From JBNGOQ01 sp050589645 (GTDB taxonomy: Bacteria; Bacteroidota; Bacteroidia; Flavobacteriales; Flavobacteriaceae), in assembly GCF_050589645.1 (NCBI RefSeq), contig NZ_JBNGOQ010000005.1, positions 1 through 64,000 on the forward strand: a DNA stretch of 64,000 nucleotides. The letters run 5' to 3'. Below, one piece after another: positions 42,371-51,455 of the stretch; position 1 is the first letter of the stretch; each line of letters begins with the position of its first letter. The notes beneath the pieces were generated by a model that saw only the letters and a list, made by a program, of their open reading frames with translations, had not been told where the DNA came from and searched no databases. Position numbers and translations under genes: made by a program.

Positions 42371-44821
42371 TTATAGTATACCGCCGCTGCCCTGCTTGGT
42401 ATTGTCATCCCTTCGTTTTCGTTTTGAAGCGCGATTTTTACCACTTCCGAATCTATAGGACAGTCCCAGGTAGGCGTTCTGGCTTTCCCAGTTGAAGCGG
42501 CCATTTTGAACAAAGGGACGATCTCCATCGAACTGGAACCGCATCGTATTGAAGACATCATTGAAATTAAAGCTCAAGGTTCCCTTCCCTTGCGCAAAAC
42601 TGTAACGCGCCCCCGTATTGATAAAGTACATCGGCTTTACCGTGAATTGGATGTTCTGGTTTCTACCCCTGTAAAAGGCGAAAAGCTGGAGCGTTAATTT
42701 TTTGGTTACTGTAAAGCTGTTGTTCATCCTTAGGTTCCAGGCGGTATTTTCAACTTCCACCTCTTCCACAACGATATCGTCCACCGTGGCCGAACCATTA
42801 TCTACCGGTAAACTTTCGGTTATGCCGCGCTGTGTCTGGGAGAAGAAATCAAAACTCGCATTGATTCCCCACCATTTAACGGGTTTGTAATTGGTGGAAA
42901 CTTCCACTCCGTAAGCCGAGGTGTTGTCGAAATTATCGAATGTCAAGATCAATTTGTTCAGATCCAGGCGGTCCACATAGACCGCTCTGTTGATTTCATC
43001 TTCAATGCTCCTGTAAAAGACCCCTGCGGTAATGCTTCCATTTTTGATCCTTCTGGTATAATTGGTTTCGACCGAATTGGTGAACTGCGGCACCAGACTT
43101 GGATTCCCAAAGGAAGAGATCAAGGGTGTGGCCCATTCCCGAATAGGATTTACCTGCTGCAGCCCGGGTCTGTCTACCCGTCGACTATAGCTCAATTGAA
43201 ACTGATTCTTTTCGTTGGGCGAATAGGTCAGGAAGGCCGATGGGTAAAGTTGGGTGTAATTATCCGTAAAGGCCCGTACCGTATTCGTATCGGCTTTTAC
43301 CTCCACGTCTTCTATCCGTACGCCTACCTGGTAGGACCATTTTTTGTAATTCTGTGCAAAGGTCACATAGGCCGAATAGATATCCATGTCATAGACAAAG
43401 TCCGTACTGGGGGTGGGTATCAGATTTCCATTGGAATTAAAGGAAAGTCCGGTAGAGGAGTAGTCCACATCGGTCTCAAAGATCCTGGCCTCCACGCCCA
43501 CTTCCAATTTGGATATGGAATCCAAGGGGTTCACATAGTCTAAATTTGCTATGGTCTGGGTACGTTCGGTATCCACAAAATCCATATAATCGGGGAAAAG
43601 GGTGGTACCTGTGGATCGGAAATCCGCGTCCTCATCGCTCGTAAACCTATTGTAATCTACCTCCAATTCAATATTGTGCCCTTCCTTTTTAAAATCCGCC
43701 TTATAATCAAAATTATATTGTTCGCTCAGATTGTCATTGATATTGTTGAAAAACTGGGTGGTGTTCCGAAACGACTCCTCATTATAGACCACATCGGTAA
43801 TTCCCAGGCCCTTGCCATCAAAGAGGTTCTGATTGGTGAAGAACGAAATGGTGTTCTTGTCGTTCAGAAAAAAATCTACCCCTAGCTTGTAGATATGGGA
43901 TTTGTTGTTGTTGAAAAAATCGAAGATTTGCTCGGAATTCTCCTCCTGTCGTCGAATAAACCCGTCATTCACATACTTCCCAATATTATTGCCATAATTG
44001 CCATAGAGGTTGAATTTTCCATTGCGATAATTTAGATCGATACTGCTGTTGAACTTGGCCTCTATGGCGACCGTAAGGCCCAGATTTACATTACCGTTAA
44101 ACCCGATGTTCGCATTTTTATGCAGTACGATGTTGATGAGTCCGCTCATACCCTCTGGATTGTATTTCGCCGAAGGATTGGTGATGAGCTCAATGGATTT
44201 TATGGATGTGGACGGAATTTGGCGTAGCAATTGCGCTACGGGTACATTGGACAGCTTTCCATCTACCATGACCCTAACGTTGGAATTCCCCCTTAAGGTC
44301 AATTCCCCGGTTTGTTGGTCCACATTAACAGAGGGAATATTGTTCATAATGTCAGAAGCCGTGGCTCCGGCTGTCGTGAGATCTTTTCCCACATTGATGA
44401 CCTTGCGGTCTATTCGTTGTTCTATGGTGGTGCGCTCCGCAACCACCTCTACACCGGAGAGCTCCTGGGTCTCTTCCTGTAGGGAAATGGTTCCCAAGTC
44501 CAATTTGCGTTTGCCTCTGGAAATGTTTATCTGTTGGGAATGCGTCTTGTAGCCGATGAACTGGATTTCAAAGATCATGGGGCCAATTGGCAGTCCCTTG
44601 ACCTCAAAGGTACCGTCTTCCTTGGTAATGCCACCGGTGATGGTGCTGCTGCCATCTTCGGCCTTGATCACAATAGCGGCATAGGCCACGGGTTGTTTCA
44701 GTTTGGCATCGATAACCTTACCGGAAACACTTCCAATCTTTAGGTCCGATGTGGGGGGGAGGGTGTTCGCTAAATTTGCAGCACAGAAAAGCAAAGCCAA
44801 AAGTATGCTTACTTTTTTCAT
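42371..44821 (-). CDS. TonB-dependent receptor-type outer-membrane beta-barrel protein
   Basis: 816 residues with a signal peptide (MKKVSILLALLFCAANLA). Residues 30-115 form a carboxypeptidase-like regulatory domain ('GSVSGKVIDAKLKQPVAYA', 'GTFEVKGLPIGP'). A plug-like region follows ('DIMNNIPSVNVDQQTGELTLRG', 'KYNPEGMSGLINIVLHK'), and then a 550-residue barrel of alternating aromatic strands. It belongs to the outer membrane beta-barrel family of Bacteroidota resembling TonB receptors for iron, peptides or vitamins, not SusC. No SusD gene is adjacent. The C-terminus is basic (KRKRRDD). The cargo is unknown. Confidence 0.9.
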   Translation of the reverse strand: MKKVSILLALLFCAANLANTLPPTSDLKIGSVSGKVIDAKLKQPVAYAAIVIKAEDGSSTITGGITKEDGTFEVKGLPIGPMIFEIQFIGYKTHSQQINISRGKRKLDLGTISLQEETQELSGVEVVAERTTIEQRIDRKVINVGKDLTTAGATASDIMNNIPSVNVDQQTGELTLRGNSNVRVMVDGKLSNVPVAQLLRQIPSTSIKSIELITNPSAKYNPEGMSGLINIVLHKNANIGFNGNVNLGLTVAIEAKFNSSIDLNYRNGKFNLYGNYGNNIGKYVNDGFIRRQEENSEQIFDFFNNNKSHIYKLGVDFFLNDKNTISFFTNQNLFDGKGLGITDVVYNEESFRNTTQFFNNINDNLSEQYNFDYKADFKKEGHNIELEVDYNRFTSDEDADFRSTGTTLFPDYMDFVDTERTQTIANLDYVNPLDSISKLEVGVEARIFETDVDYSSTGLSFNSNGNLIPTPSTDFVYDMDIYSAYVTFAQNYKKWSYQVGVRIEDVEVKADTNTVRAFTDNYTQLYPSAFLTYSPNEKNQFQLSYSRRVDRPGLQQVNPIREWATPLISSFGNPSLVPQFTNSVETNYTRRIKNGSITAGVFYRSIEDEINRAVYVDRLDLNKLILTFDNFDNTSAYGVEVSTNYKPVKWWGINASFDFFSQTQRGITESLPVDNGSATVDDIVVEEVEVENTAWNLRMNNSFTVTKKLTLQLFAFYRGRNQNIQFTVKPMYFINTGARYSFAQGKGTLSFNFNDVFNTMRFQFDGDRPFVQNGRFNWESQNAYLGLSYRFGSGKNRASKRKRRDDNTKQGSGGIL

Positions 44822-44959
44822 CTGATGTTCGTTTTTTGATTGATGGATTGATGTTACCTACTAGACGATAAAAGAGGCGAGATGTTACCGTTTGAATTTC
44901 TTTTAACATATTTTAACACTAAATAAAAATGGGAAGCAAAGGGCTTAAGGGCCATGACG

Positions 44960-45049
44960 TATCTTTGCGGTATCTGTATGGTCAATGGTTGCCAGTTTCA
45001 AAGAAGGGCTTAAAAATAAAACCCCGACGGTACCGCCGGGGTTTCTTTC
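44960..45049 (+). ncRNA. Candidate short transcript (promoter, about 75 bases, terminator)
   Basis: TATCTTTG (44960-44967) matches the -7 consensus; no TTG lies at the right spacing. The transcript would start near 44973 and end in the hairpin CCCCG/CGGGG at 45022-45041 followed by T-rich DNA. It could be a small RNA or carry an 11-residue peptide. Evidence is structural only. Confidence 0.3.
45019..45049. terminator. Rho-independent terminator-like hairpin
   Basis: AAACCCCG and CGGGGTTT flank a short inner palindrome; T-rich sequence lies on both outer sides, so it can act in either direction. It is placed between two divergent genes, where no terminator is needed by them. Confidence 0.7.
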
Positions 45050-45191
45050 ATTGATAAGCTATACTAAACACTAACCATTAACTATAAAAAAATATAGCAA
45101 AATCAATGACTAACTTTTAGCATCAAACAATAGACGAATTTTTTTTTAAAACGTTACACACCTTAACACAGTTTAACATCCAAATTAACAG

Positions 45192-45551
45192 ATGAAAAAA
45201 ACGCTTGTTTTTGGAGCTTCCCTAAAACCGAATCGCTATAGTAATTTAGTTGTGAACCGACTCCTTGCCCATGCAATTGAAACCGAAGCTTTTGGGCTTA
45301 GGGCGGGAGAAATTTCAGGGATACAAATTAAGACCAATTTAGAGGATTTTCAAAATTTGGATACCATAACTTTGTATATCAATCCCAGGCGTCAGCCTGC
45401 GTATTACGATCTTATCATTGGCCTGGGGCCACGTAGGGTAATTTTTAATCCAGGGACCGAGAACCCTGCCTTTTACAGTTTGTTGGAACAAGCCGGGATC
45501 AAAGTGGAAGTGGCCTGCACCCTGGTGTTGCTTGCAACAGATCAATACTGA
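45192..45551 (+). CDS. CoA-binding domain protein (YccU-like)
   Basis: 119 residues. The Rossmann-like CoA-binding fold is recognised by 'TLVFGASLKPNRYSNLVVNRL' (given here in parts 'TLVFGASLKP' and 'NRYSNLVVNRL'), 'ITLYINPRRQPAYYD' and 'RVIFNPGTENPAF'. The fold resembles the N-terminal CoA-binding part of succinyl-CoA synthetase alpha. Its partner or reaction is unknown. The next gene starts 7 bases downstream from its ATG. Confidence 0.9.
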   Translation: MKKTLVFGASLKPNRYSNLVVNRLLAHAIETEAFGLRAGEISGIQIKTNLEDFQNLDTITLYINPRRQPAYYDLIIGLGPRRVIFNPGTENPAFYSLLEQAGIKVEVACTLVLLATDQY

Positions 45552-45558
45552 GTCCATC

Positions 45559-46089
45559 ATGTTAAAAAAACAATTGTTTCTTGTCTTATTTGTATACCTC
45601 CACTGGGCGGTGGGGCAGGACAAACAGACAGCGACGTATATCAAGACCTTGGATACCCTTGTAGCCCATTTGGATGAACAAGAGCATTGGACCAAGGTAG
45701 ACAGCTTCCAAATTGAGAATTTCAGTTCCAAAATGGCGATTCTAAAAGTGTACTATGAAGATCAAACGCTGCGAAAAATGGTCTTGAAGGGTAGGGGCAG
45801 CAGCTTTGAACTGGAAAAGCGGTTTTATCTGGAAAACGATAGCCTTCGCTATGCCCGGGAGCAACATATTCAGTACGTAAAACCCATGGACGGGGCTTAC
45901 GATACCCAACAGGATGAAGTGGAATTGAATGAGATAAAAAGCTACTTTAAGCAAGATAAGCTGCTGTATCAATTGGACAACACGATCCATGGCGATCCGT
46001 CCTTATCGGAAGCGTATCTGAAAGCAACGGGGGCATCCATTTTGGATGAACTCAGGGTGCTGCGGGCTCTTTTGGACAATACCGATTGA
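45559..46089 (+). CDS. Exported hypothetical protein
   Basis: 176 residues from the ATG at 45559; an upstream in-frame start overlaps the preceding gene and is before the signal peptide. The signal is 'MLKKQLFLVLFVYLHWAVGQ'. The mature part is mixed alpha/beta and acidic, with 'MVLKGRGSSFELEKRFYLEND' in the middle, and no Cys. I do not recognise the family. It follows the CoA-binding gene after 7 bases and faces an opposing symporter gene with 3 bases between stops. Confidence 0.75.
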   Translation: MLKKQLFLVLFVYLHWAVGQDKQTATYIKTLDTLVAHLDEQEHWTKVDSFQIENFSSKMAILKVYYEDQTLRKMVLKGRGSSFELEKRFYLENDSLRYAREQHIQYVKPMDGAYDTQQDEVELNEIKSYFKQDKLLYQLDNTIHGDPSLSEAYLKATGASILDELRVLRALLDNTD

Positions 46090-46092
46090 TAT

Positions 46093-47553
46093 TCAACCCT
46101 TGTTGCGTATCAGGAAAAGGCCTATAAAGGTGAACAAACCGTTAATCGGCAACAATTCGTAGCCCACGACATAACCGCCTAGCCAATCCGAAGGGATATT
46201 TGCAATCATAACGATCAGGGCCACGGAAATTAGGGCCACGACCCAGGAATAAGCGTCACGGATCTTGTACTTGGTGAAAATTCCGAAGGCAAACAGCCCC
46301 AAAAGGGGACCATAGGTATAGGTGGCCACGGTAAGCAGCCCATCTATAACGTTCCTGTCCAGCACATATTTAAAGATGATGATGACCACAACAAGCAAGG
46401 CGCTCATGCCAATGTGGGTCTTTTTGCGCAGTTTTTTTTGGTTGGGTTCCGGGCGTTTTTCTATACCGAGGAAATCTACACAAAAGGAAGTGGTCAAAGC
46501 GGTTAATGCACTGTCCGCACTGCTGTATGCGGCAGCTATAAGTCCTAGCATAAAGGTTGCGGCCACTGCAATGCCCAAACCGCTGTTCAGGGCAATTTCA
46601 GGAAAAAGCAGGTCGGCTTTTGCCTCGCCATCCATAAGTGGGATTGCAATATCAAATTTGGCCGCATAGATGAACAAAAGTGCCCCTAACAACAAGAAAA
46701 AGAAATTGACCACCACCAGCACCAAACTAAAGGAGACCATATTCGTTTGGGCATCCTTTAACGTCTTACAGGTAAGGTTTTTTTGCATCATGTCCTGATC
46801 CAGGCCGGTCATGCAAATCGTTATGAACATTCCCCCAAAAAAAGATTTCAGAAAGTGGTTCCTTGCAAAAAAATCCTCGGTAAACAAGATGGTGTTGTAT
46901 TGCTTTAACTCGTCCGAGGCCAAAAATTCGGAAAAGCTCCAATCCAATTTTTCATTGATAAAATAAATAGAAAGCCCTACGGACAACAACATAAACAGCG
47001 TTTGCAACGTGTCTGTCCACACAATGGTCTTTATCCCGCCCCTGAAGGTATAGATCCAAATGAGCACAATGGAGAGGACTACCGTAACCTCAAAAGGTAC
47101 GTTCCAGGCGTCAAAAACAAATTGCTGTAGCACAATGGCTACCAAAAATAGACGGAAGGAAGCACCCAGCACCCTAGAGATAAAGAAGAAAAAAGATCCG
47201 GTCTTATAACTTGTTGGGCCAAACCGTTGGCCCAAATATTCATAGATTGAGGTAACATTTAATCGGTAATAAATCGGCATCAATAGATAGGCGATTACAA
47301 AATAGCCGACCAAATAACCGAACACGACCTGCATATACCCAAATTCCGAACTTTCTACCCAACCGGGAACGGAAATGAAAGTGACCCCTGACAGGGAGGT
47401 GCCGATCATTCCAAAGGCCACCAAATACCAAGGGGATTGTTTTCCTGCTTTGAAAAAGTCGGCGTTGGAATCGTTTTTTCCGGTGAAGTAGGAAATGAGA
47501 AGGAGTAATAAAAAATATCCGCCGATCAAGAGCAGAATATGGGAAGCTGTCAT
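46093..47553 (-). CDS. Sodium:solute symporter family (SSS) protein
   Basis: 486 residues from the ATG at 47553; a TTG seven codons earlier is unlikely. About thirteen membrane segments are present, with 'DFFKAGKQSPWYLVAFGMIG' near 33, 'TSLSGVTFISVPGWV', 'TFRGGIKTIVWTDTLQTLFM' near 165 and 'AAAYSSADSALTALTTSFCVDFL' (in parts) near 340. It belongs to the SSS family but a different branch from the SLC5-type symporter at 33.7 kb. The solute is not identifiable. Its coding direction is opposed to the recR gene. Confidence 0.9.
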   Translation of the reverse strand: MTASHILLLIGGYFLLLLLISYFTGKNDSNADFFKAGKQSPWYLVAFGMIGTSLSGVTFISVPGWVESSEFGYMQVVFGYLVGYFVIAYLLMPIYYRLNVTSIYEYLGQRFGPTSYKTGSFFFFISRVLGASFRLFLVAIVLQQFVFDAWNVPFEVTVVLSIVLIWIYTFRGGIKTIVWTDTLQTLFMLLSVGLSIYFINEKLDWSFSEFLASDELKQYNTILFTEDFFARNHFLKSFFGGMFITICMTGLDQDMMQKNLTCKTLKDAQTNMVSFSLVLVVVNFFFLLLGALLFIYAAKFDIAIPLMDGEAKADLLFPEIALNSGLGIAVAATFMLGLIAAAYSSADSALTALTTSFCVDFLGIEKRPEPNQKKLRKKTHIGMSALLVVVIIIFKYVLDRNVIDGLLTVATYTYGPLLGLFAFGIFTKYKIRDAYSWVVALISVALIVMIANIPSDWLGGYVVGYELLPINGLFTFIGLFLIRNKG

Positions 47554-47620
47554 AAAAATAAATTTCAAATGCAAAGTACAAAAACTTAAAACATAAATCT
47601 AAAATCGTAATTTTACGGCT

Positions 47621-48241
47621 ATGGAATTTTCTTCGAAACTCTTGGAAAATGCGGTTTATGAAATGTCGCAATTACCGGGTATAGGTAAGCGTACGGCCTT
47701 ACGCCTGGTACTGCACCTATTGAAACAGCCGGCCGATCAAACCAGCAGATTATCCAAAGCTTTGCTCCATTTGCGTGAGGACATCAAGTTTTGTAACAAC
47801 TGCCACAATATCTCGGATGTAGAACTGTGTGAAATTTGCGCCAACCCCAAAAGGGATGGCAGACTTATTTGCGTGGTGGAGGATATTAGGGATGTAATGG
47901 CCATTGAAAATACCGGACAGTACAGAGGGATGTACCACGTCCTTGGGGGCAAGATCTCACCCATGGAGGGCATTGGGCCGCAAGACCTTACCATAGCATC
48001 TTTGGTAAACAAAGCCAAACAAGGGAAGGTAAAGGAACTTATTTTTGCCCTTAGTTCCACCATGGAAGGCGATACCACCAATTTCTATATTTACAAACAG
48101 CTCGAGGAACTGCCACTGAAAACGTCCACCATAGCAAGGGGAATCGCAGTGGGAGACGAGTTGGAGTATGCAGATGAGGTTACACTAGGGCGAAGTATTT
48201 TGAACAGGATACCTTTTGTGAATTCCATAAAAGCCTCGTAG
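47621..48241 (+). CDS. recR: Recombination protein RecR
   Basis: 206 residues. The helix-hairpin-helix 'QLPGIGKRTALRLVLHLL' is near residue 16, the four-Cys zinc finger 'CNNCHNISDVELCEICAN' near 58, and the Toprim domain 'ICVVEDIRDVMAIENTGQY' near 84. RecR works with RecO and RecF to load RecA at gaps. The gene stands in its own unit, 95 bases before the E2 gene. Confidence 0.96.
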   Translation: MEFSSKLLENAVYEMSQLPGIGKRTALRLVLHLLKQPADQTSRLSKALLHLREDIKFCNNCHNISDVELCEICANPKRDGRLICVVEDIRDVMAIENTGQYRGMYHVLGGKISPMEGIGPQDLTIASLVNKAKQGKVKELIFALSSTMEGDTTNFYIYKQLEELPLKTSTIARGIAVGDELEYADEVTLGRSILNRIPFVNSIKAS

Positions 48242-48291
48242 AAGGGAAGTCAAAAAATGAGTTAAACATAATGATTGGGCGTTTTTTTTAG

Positions 48292-48299
48292 TATTTTTG
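48292..48299 (+). promoter_or_regulatory. TAnnTTTG -7 element before the E2 gene
   Basis: TATTTTTG, with a leader of about 30 bases to the ATG at 48337. The nearest TTG (48275-48277) gives a spacer of 14, shorter than usual. Confidence 0.5.
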
Positions 48300-48336
48300 C
48301 AAAATAGTAGTAAAAAAAAGCACTTTAACTAATAAT

Positions 48337-49704
48337 ATGTCAAAATTTGAATTAAAATTACCGCAAATGGGAGAGAGCGTTGCAGAGGCAACCCTCACTT
48401 CTTGGCTGAAGGAAGTTGGTGATACGATTGAAATGGATGAGGCCGTTTTCGAAATTGCCACGGATAAGGTAGATTCGGAGGTTCCCAGTGAGGTAGACGG
48501 TGTTTTACTGGAAAAGCGCTTTGATGTGGATGATGTTATTTCGGTAGGACAGACCGTTGCGATCATTGAGGTCAATGGCAGTTTGCCAAGTGCATCGGAC
48601 AATGGTTCTTCGGAAGTGGAAGCTCAGGTCGATGCTCCGGAAGAGGCCGTTGTAGCACTGGAAAATAAGGTGCTGGAGGTAAAGGAAACCATAGCGTCCC
48701 CCGTTCTGGAGACAGCGAGTACACCAACCAGTACAGACCGATTCTATTCCCCCTTGGTAAAAAACATTGCGAAGCAGGAAGGCATTTCCATAGCCGAACT
48801 GGATGGAATAGCCGGCACGGGTAAAGAAGGCAGGGTAACCAAAAACGATATTTTGGACTATGTGGCAGGCCGAAAGGAGGGGAGGACCGCAGGTGTAGAG
48901 GAAAGTCCTAAACCTCAGGTGGAACAGGCGGTCCCCAAAGCGGATACGCAAGCTTCTGTGGAGAAACCCAAACCTAGTGCCGCACCGGTCCACGCCGATG
49001 GCGAAGTAATTCCCATGACCCGTATGGGTAAGCTTATTGCCCATCATATGTCCCATAGCATTTCCACTTCCGCTCATGTTCAGAGTTTCGTGGAGGTAGA
49101 CGTGACCAATGTGGTAAATTGGAGAAATAAGGTGAAAAAGGCGTTCGAGGAAAGGGAGGGAGAGAAATTGACCTTTACCCCGATATTCATGGAGGCCGTG
49201 GCCAAAGCCTTAAAGAACTTCCCCATGGTGAATATTTCGGTAGATGGGGATACCGTAATCAAGAAAAAGAACATCAATATAGGTATGGCAGCGGCCCTTC
49301 CTGACGGCAATCTGATCGTACCCGTAATCAAAAATGCAGACCAGTTGAATTTGGTGGGTATGGCCAAGGTGGTCAATGATTTGGCCCACAGGTCTAGGAA
49401 CAACGCCTTAAAGCCGGACGAGGTAAAGGACGGTACCTACACCGTGACCAATGTAGGGACTTTTGGCAGTGTATTTGGAACGCCGATAATCAATCAGCCC
49501 CAAGTAGGCATATTGGCCTTGGGCGCCATCCGTAAGCTCCCTGCCGTGATAGAGACCCCCGAGGGTGATTTTATCGGGGTCAGGAGTAAAATGTTTCTAT
49601 CGCACAGCTACGACCACCGTGTGGTGAACGGCGCTTTGGGCGGTATGTTCGTAAAAGCGGTGGCAGATTACCTTGAGGCCTGGGACCCCAATAGGGAAAT
49701 TTAG
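48337..49704 (+). CDS. 2-oxoacid dehydrogenase E2 (dihydrolipoamide acyltransferase)
   Basis: 455 residues. The lipoyl domain (1-80) carries the lipoylated Lys in 'IATDKVDSEVPSEVDG'; a Glu/Ala/Val linker follows; the E1/E3-binding domain lies near 135-170 ('FYSPLVKNIAKQEGISIAEL'); the catalytic domain (from about 220) ends in 'SHSYDHRVVNGALGG' with active His. The substrate may be branched-chain 2-oxoacids or 2-oxoglutarate; the sequence alone does not settle this. No E1 or E3 gene is adjacent. A terminator follows. Confidence 0.93.
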   Translation: MSKFELKLPQMGESVAEATLTSWLKEVGDTIEMDEAVFEIATDKVDSEVPSEVDGVLLEKRFDVDDVISVGQTVAIIEVNGSLPSASDNGSSEVEAQVDAPEEAVVALENKVLEVKETIASPVLETASTPTSTDRFYSPLVKNIAKQEGISIAELDGIAGTGKEGRVTKNDILDYVAGRKEGRTAGVEESPKPQVEQAVPKADTQASVEKPKPSAAPVHADGEVIPMTRMGKLIAHHMSHSISTSAHVQSFVEVDVTNVVNWRNKVKKAFEEREGEKLTFTPIFMEAVAKALKNFPMVNISVDGDTVIKKKNINIGMAAALPDGNLIVPVIKNADQLNLVGMAKVVNDLAHRSRNNALKPDEVKDGTYTVTNVGTFGSVFGTPIINQPQVGILALGAIRKLPAVIETPEGDFIGVRSKMFLSHSYDHRVVNGALGGMFVKAVADYLEAWDPNREI

Positions 49705-49728
49705 GGCTACCCCGTATTTAATCGTATA

Positions 49729-49757
49729 AAAGCCCTGATTTCACAGGGCTTTTTTTA
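49729..49757 (+). terminator. Rho-independent terminator
   Basis: AAAGCCCTG, 6-base loop, CAGGGCTTT, then a T run, 24 bases after the E2 stop. Confidence 0.92.
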
Positions 49758-49785
49758 TTTTTGGTCCTAGTTATTCCAGACAAAA

Positions 49786-50570
49786 ATGAAAACCATTTCC
49801 ATCTTACTTACCATAATCTGCACGATATCCCTTTCCAAGCTTTGCGCCCAAGATCGATCGGCCTTTGCGAAGAAAGTTTTTAAAAAGGGCAAGTACAGCA
49901 TGCCCTATCGGATTTTGCTGCCCCAGGACTACAGTGCTGAAAAAGCCTATCCCTTAATCCTGTTCCTGCATGGCTCAGGGGAACGGGGTAAGGACAATGA
50001 ACTGCAATTGGTGCATGGGGCCGATCTGTTTCTTAAAAATGAGATAAAAGAGCATTACCCTGCCATCGTGGTCTTTCCGCAATGTCCAAAGGAAAGCGCC
50101 TGGAGCAATGTGGGGGCAAAGGAAGGGGGTAAGAACCTTAGGTTTGTCTTTCAGGAAAAGGGCAAGCCTACCTATGCCATGATAGCCCTACAAAAATTGC
50201 TAAGGACTTTGTTAAAGGAACATACGGTAGATAGGGACCGGATGTACATCGGCGGGCTTTCCATGGGTGGAATGGGGACCTTTGAAATGGTCCGTAGAAA
50301 CCCCAAAACCTTTGCAGCCGCCTTTCCCATTTGCGGGGGGCACATCCCGGCACGGCTGTAAAACTGACCGGCCCGTCTTGGTGGGTGTTCCATGGGGACA
50401 ACGATGGGGCGGTGCACCATAGCTATTCCCAACATATGGTGACGGCCTTGGAAACAGCGGGAGCGGAGGTAAAATTTTCCCTCTATCCCGGGGTAGGCCA
50501 CAACAGTTGGGACAACGCCTTCCAGGAGCCTGATCTGCTGCCTTGGTTGTTTGCCAAATCCAAAAAATAA
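49786..50570 (+). pseudogene. Alpha/beta-hydrolase (prolyl-oligopeptidase-type esterase) split by a frameshift
   Basis: The first frame (49786-50361) encodes a signal peptide, 'PLILFLHGSGERGKDNE' and the nucleophile Ser in 'GGLSMGGMGTFEMV'. It ends early after a run of six G at 50335-50340. The second frame continues from this run with 'AHPGTAVKLTGPSWWVFHGD', the acid Asp in 'GDNDGAV' and the base His in 'GVGHNSWDNAF', to 50570. Adding one G to the run restores one full protein of about 260 residues with a complete Ser-Asp-His triad. The break may be a real deletion, phase variation or a sequencing error in the homopolymer. The two parts are treated as one gene. Confidence 0.85.
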
Positions 50571-50604
50571 TTCCTTGTCCTTACCCAGATAGCGGGCTAA
50601 AAAC

Positions 50605-50612
50605 TATCTTTG
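50605..50612 (+). promoter_or_regulatory. TAnnTTTG -7 element before the exonuclease gene
   Basis: TATCTTTG ends 18 bases before the ATG at 50631. An in-frame TTG at 50610 lies inside the element, supporting the ATG. The TTG box is not well spaced. Confidence 0.5.
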
Positions 50613-50630
50613 CACAAACCAAAGAACGGT

Positions 50631-51407
50631 ATGCAATTAAAGCTAACCAAACCCATTTGTTTTTTTGATCTTGAAACCACAGGCACTAATGTGGCCAAGG
50701 ACAGGATTGTGGAAATTTCCATTCTAAAGGTCTTTCCCAACGGAAATAAAGAAAGCAAAACCTGGCTGGTAAATCCAGAGATGCTCATTCCGGAAGACGT
50801 GATAGCAGTACATGGCATCACCAATGAGAAAGTGGCCAAGGAACCTACTTTCAAAGAACTTTCCAAAGAAATATACGGCATGATCAAGGACAGCGACCTG
50901 GCAGGGTTCAACTCCGATCGTTTTGACATTCCCTTACTGGCCGAAGAGATGCTGCGAGCCGATTTGGATTTTGATATGAAACACATGGTTTCCGTGGATG
51001 TCCAGACCATCTTTCACAAAATGGAAAAACGGACCTTGGGAGCGGCCTATAAGTTCTATTGCGATAAGGAACTGACCGATGCACATAGTGCCGAGGCGGA
51101 TACCCATGCCACCTATGAGGTGCTGTTATCCCAATTGGAACGGTATCCAGAGTTGGAAAACAACGTAAAAAAACTGTCCCAATTCTCGACCCGTAGGCAA
51201 TCGGTTGATTTGGCAGGATTCATTGTCCTGGATGAGGAAGGCGATGCCATTTTTTCCTTTGGAAAGCACAAGGGCAAAAAAGTGCATGAGGTATTGGAAA
51301 AGGAACCGGGGTATTTTGGGTGGATCCTCAATGCCGACTTTCCCTTATATACCAAAAAGGTATTGACCCAAATTAAATTAAGTAAGTTGAACAATAAACT
51401 GGGCTAG
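50631..51407 (+). CDS. DnaQ-type 3'-5' exonuclease (DEDD)
   Basis: 258 residues from the ATG at 50631. Exo I is 'FFDLETTGTNVAKDRIVE' near 14, Exo II 'GFNSDRFDIPLLAEEML' near 95, Exo III 'DAHSAEADTHATYEVL' near 152 with the DEDDh His and Asp. The C-terminal 60 residues ('FSFGKHKGKKVHEVLEKEPGYFGWI' in parts) are a putative quorum-like 'exodeoxyribonuclease X' tail. DNA proofreading or repair trimming is the probable function. The FAH gene follows after 48 bases. Confidence 0.9.
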   Translation: MQLKLTKPICFFDLETTGTNVAKDRIVEISILKVFPNGNKESKTWLVNPEMLIPEDVIAVHGITNEKVAKEPTFKELSKEIYGMIKDSDLAGFNSDRFDIPLLAEEMLRADLDFDMKHMVSVDVQTIFHKMEKRTLGAAYKFYCDKELTDAHSAEADTHATYEVLLSQLERYPELENNVKKLSQFSTRRQSVDLAGFIVLDEEGDAIFSFGKHKGKKVHEVLEKEPGYFGWILNADFPLYTKKVLTQIKLSKLNNKLG

Positions 51408-51455
51408 GAAGCATCCTTGGTATTCCCTGCCTTTAGCAAAATCCCATACCTAAAT

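Larger units (their letters stand above)
44822..45191. other. 370-base intergenic region between divergent genes
   Basis: It holds a TAnnTTTG element (44960-44967), an 11-codon ORF (44978-45013) and a terminator hairpin (45019-45049). The right part to 45191 is AT-rich with no recognisable element. No larger ORF is convincing. Confidence 0.7.

Noticed and set aside
42371..44821. SusC-type receptor of a polysaccharide utilisation locus
   Set aside because: No SusD partner and no glycoside hydrolase genes are near; the barrel is of the general Bacteroidota TonB-like type.
50335..50340. Programmed -1 frameshift at the six-G run
   Set aside because: The run lacks the canonical X-XXY-YYZ phase in the zero frame and no downstream stimulatory hairpin was recognised; a length change in the run is simpler.
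50331..50570. Separate small gene after the esterase
   Set aside because: It has no start of its own and contains the missing Asp and His of the esterase triad, so it is the second part of the same gene.
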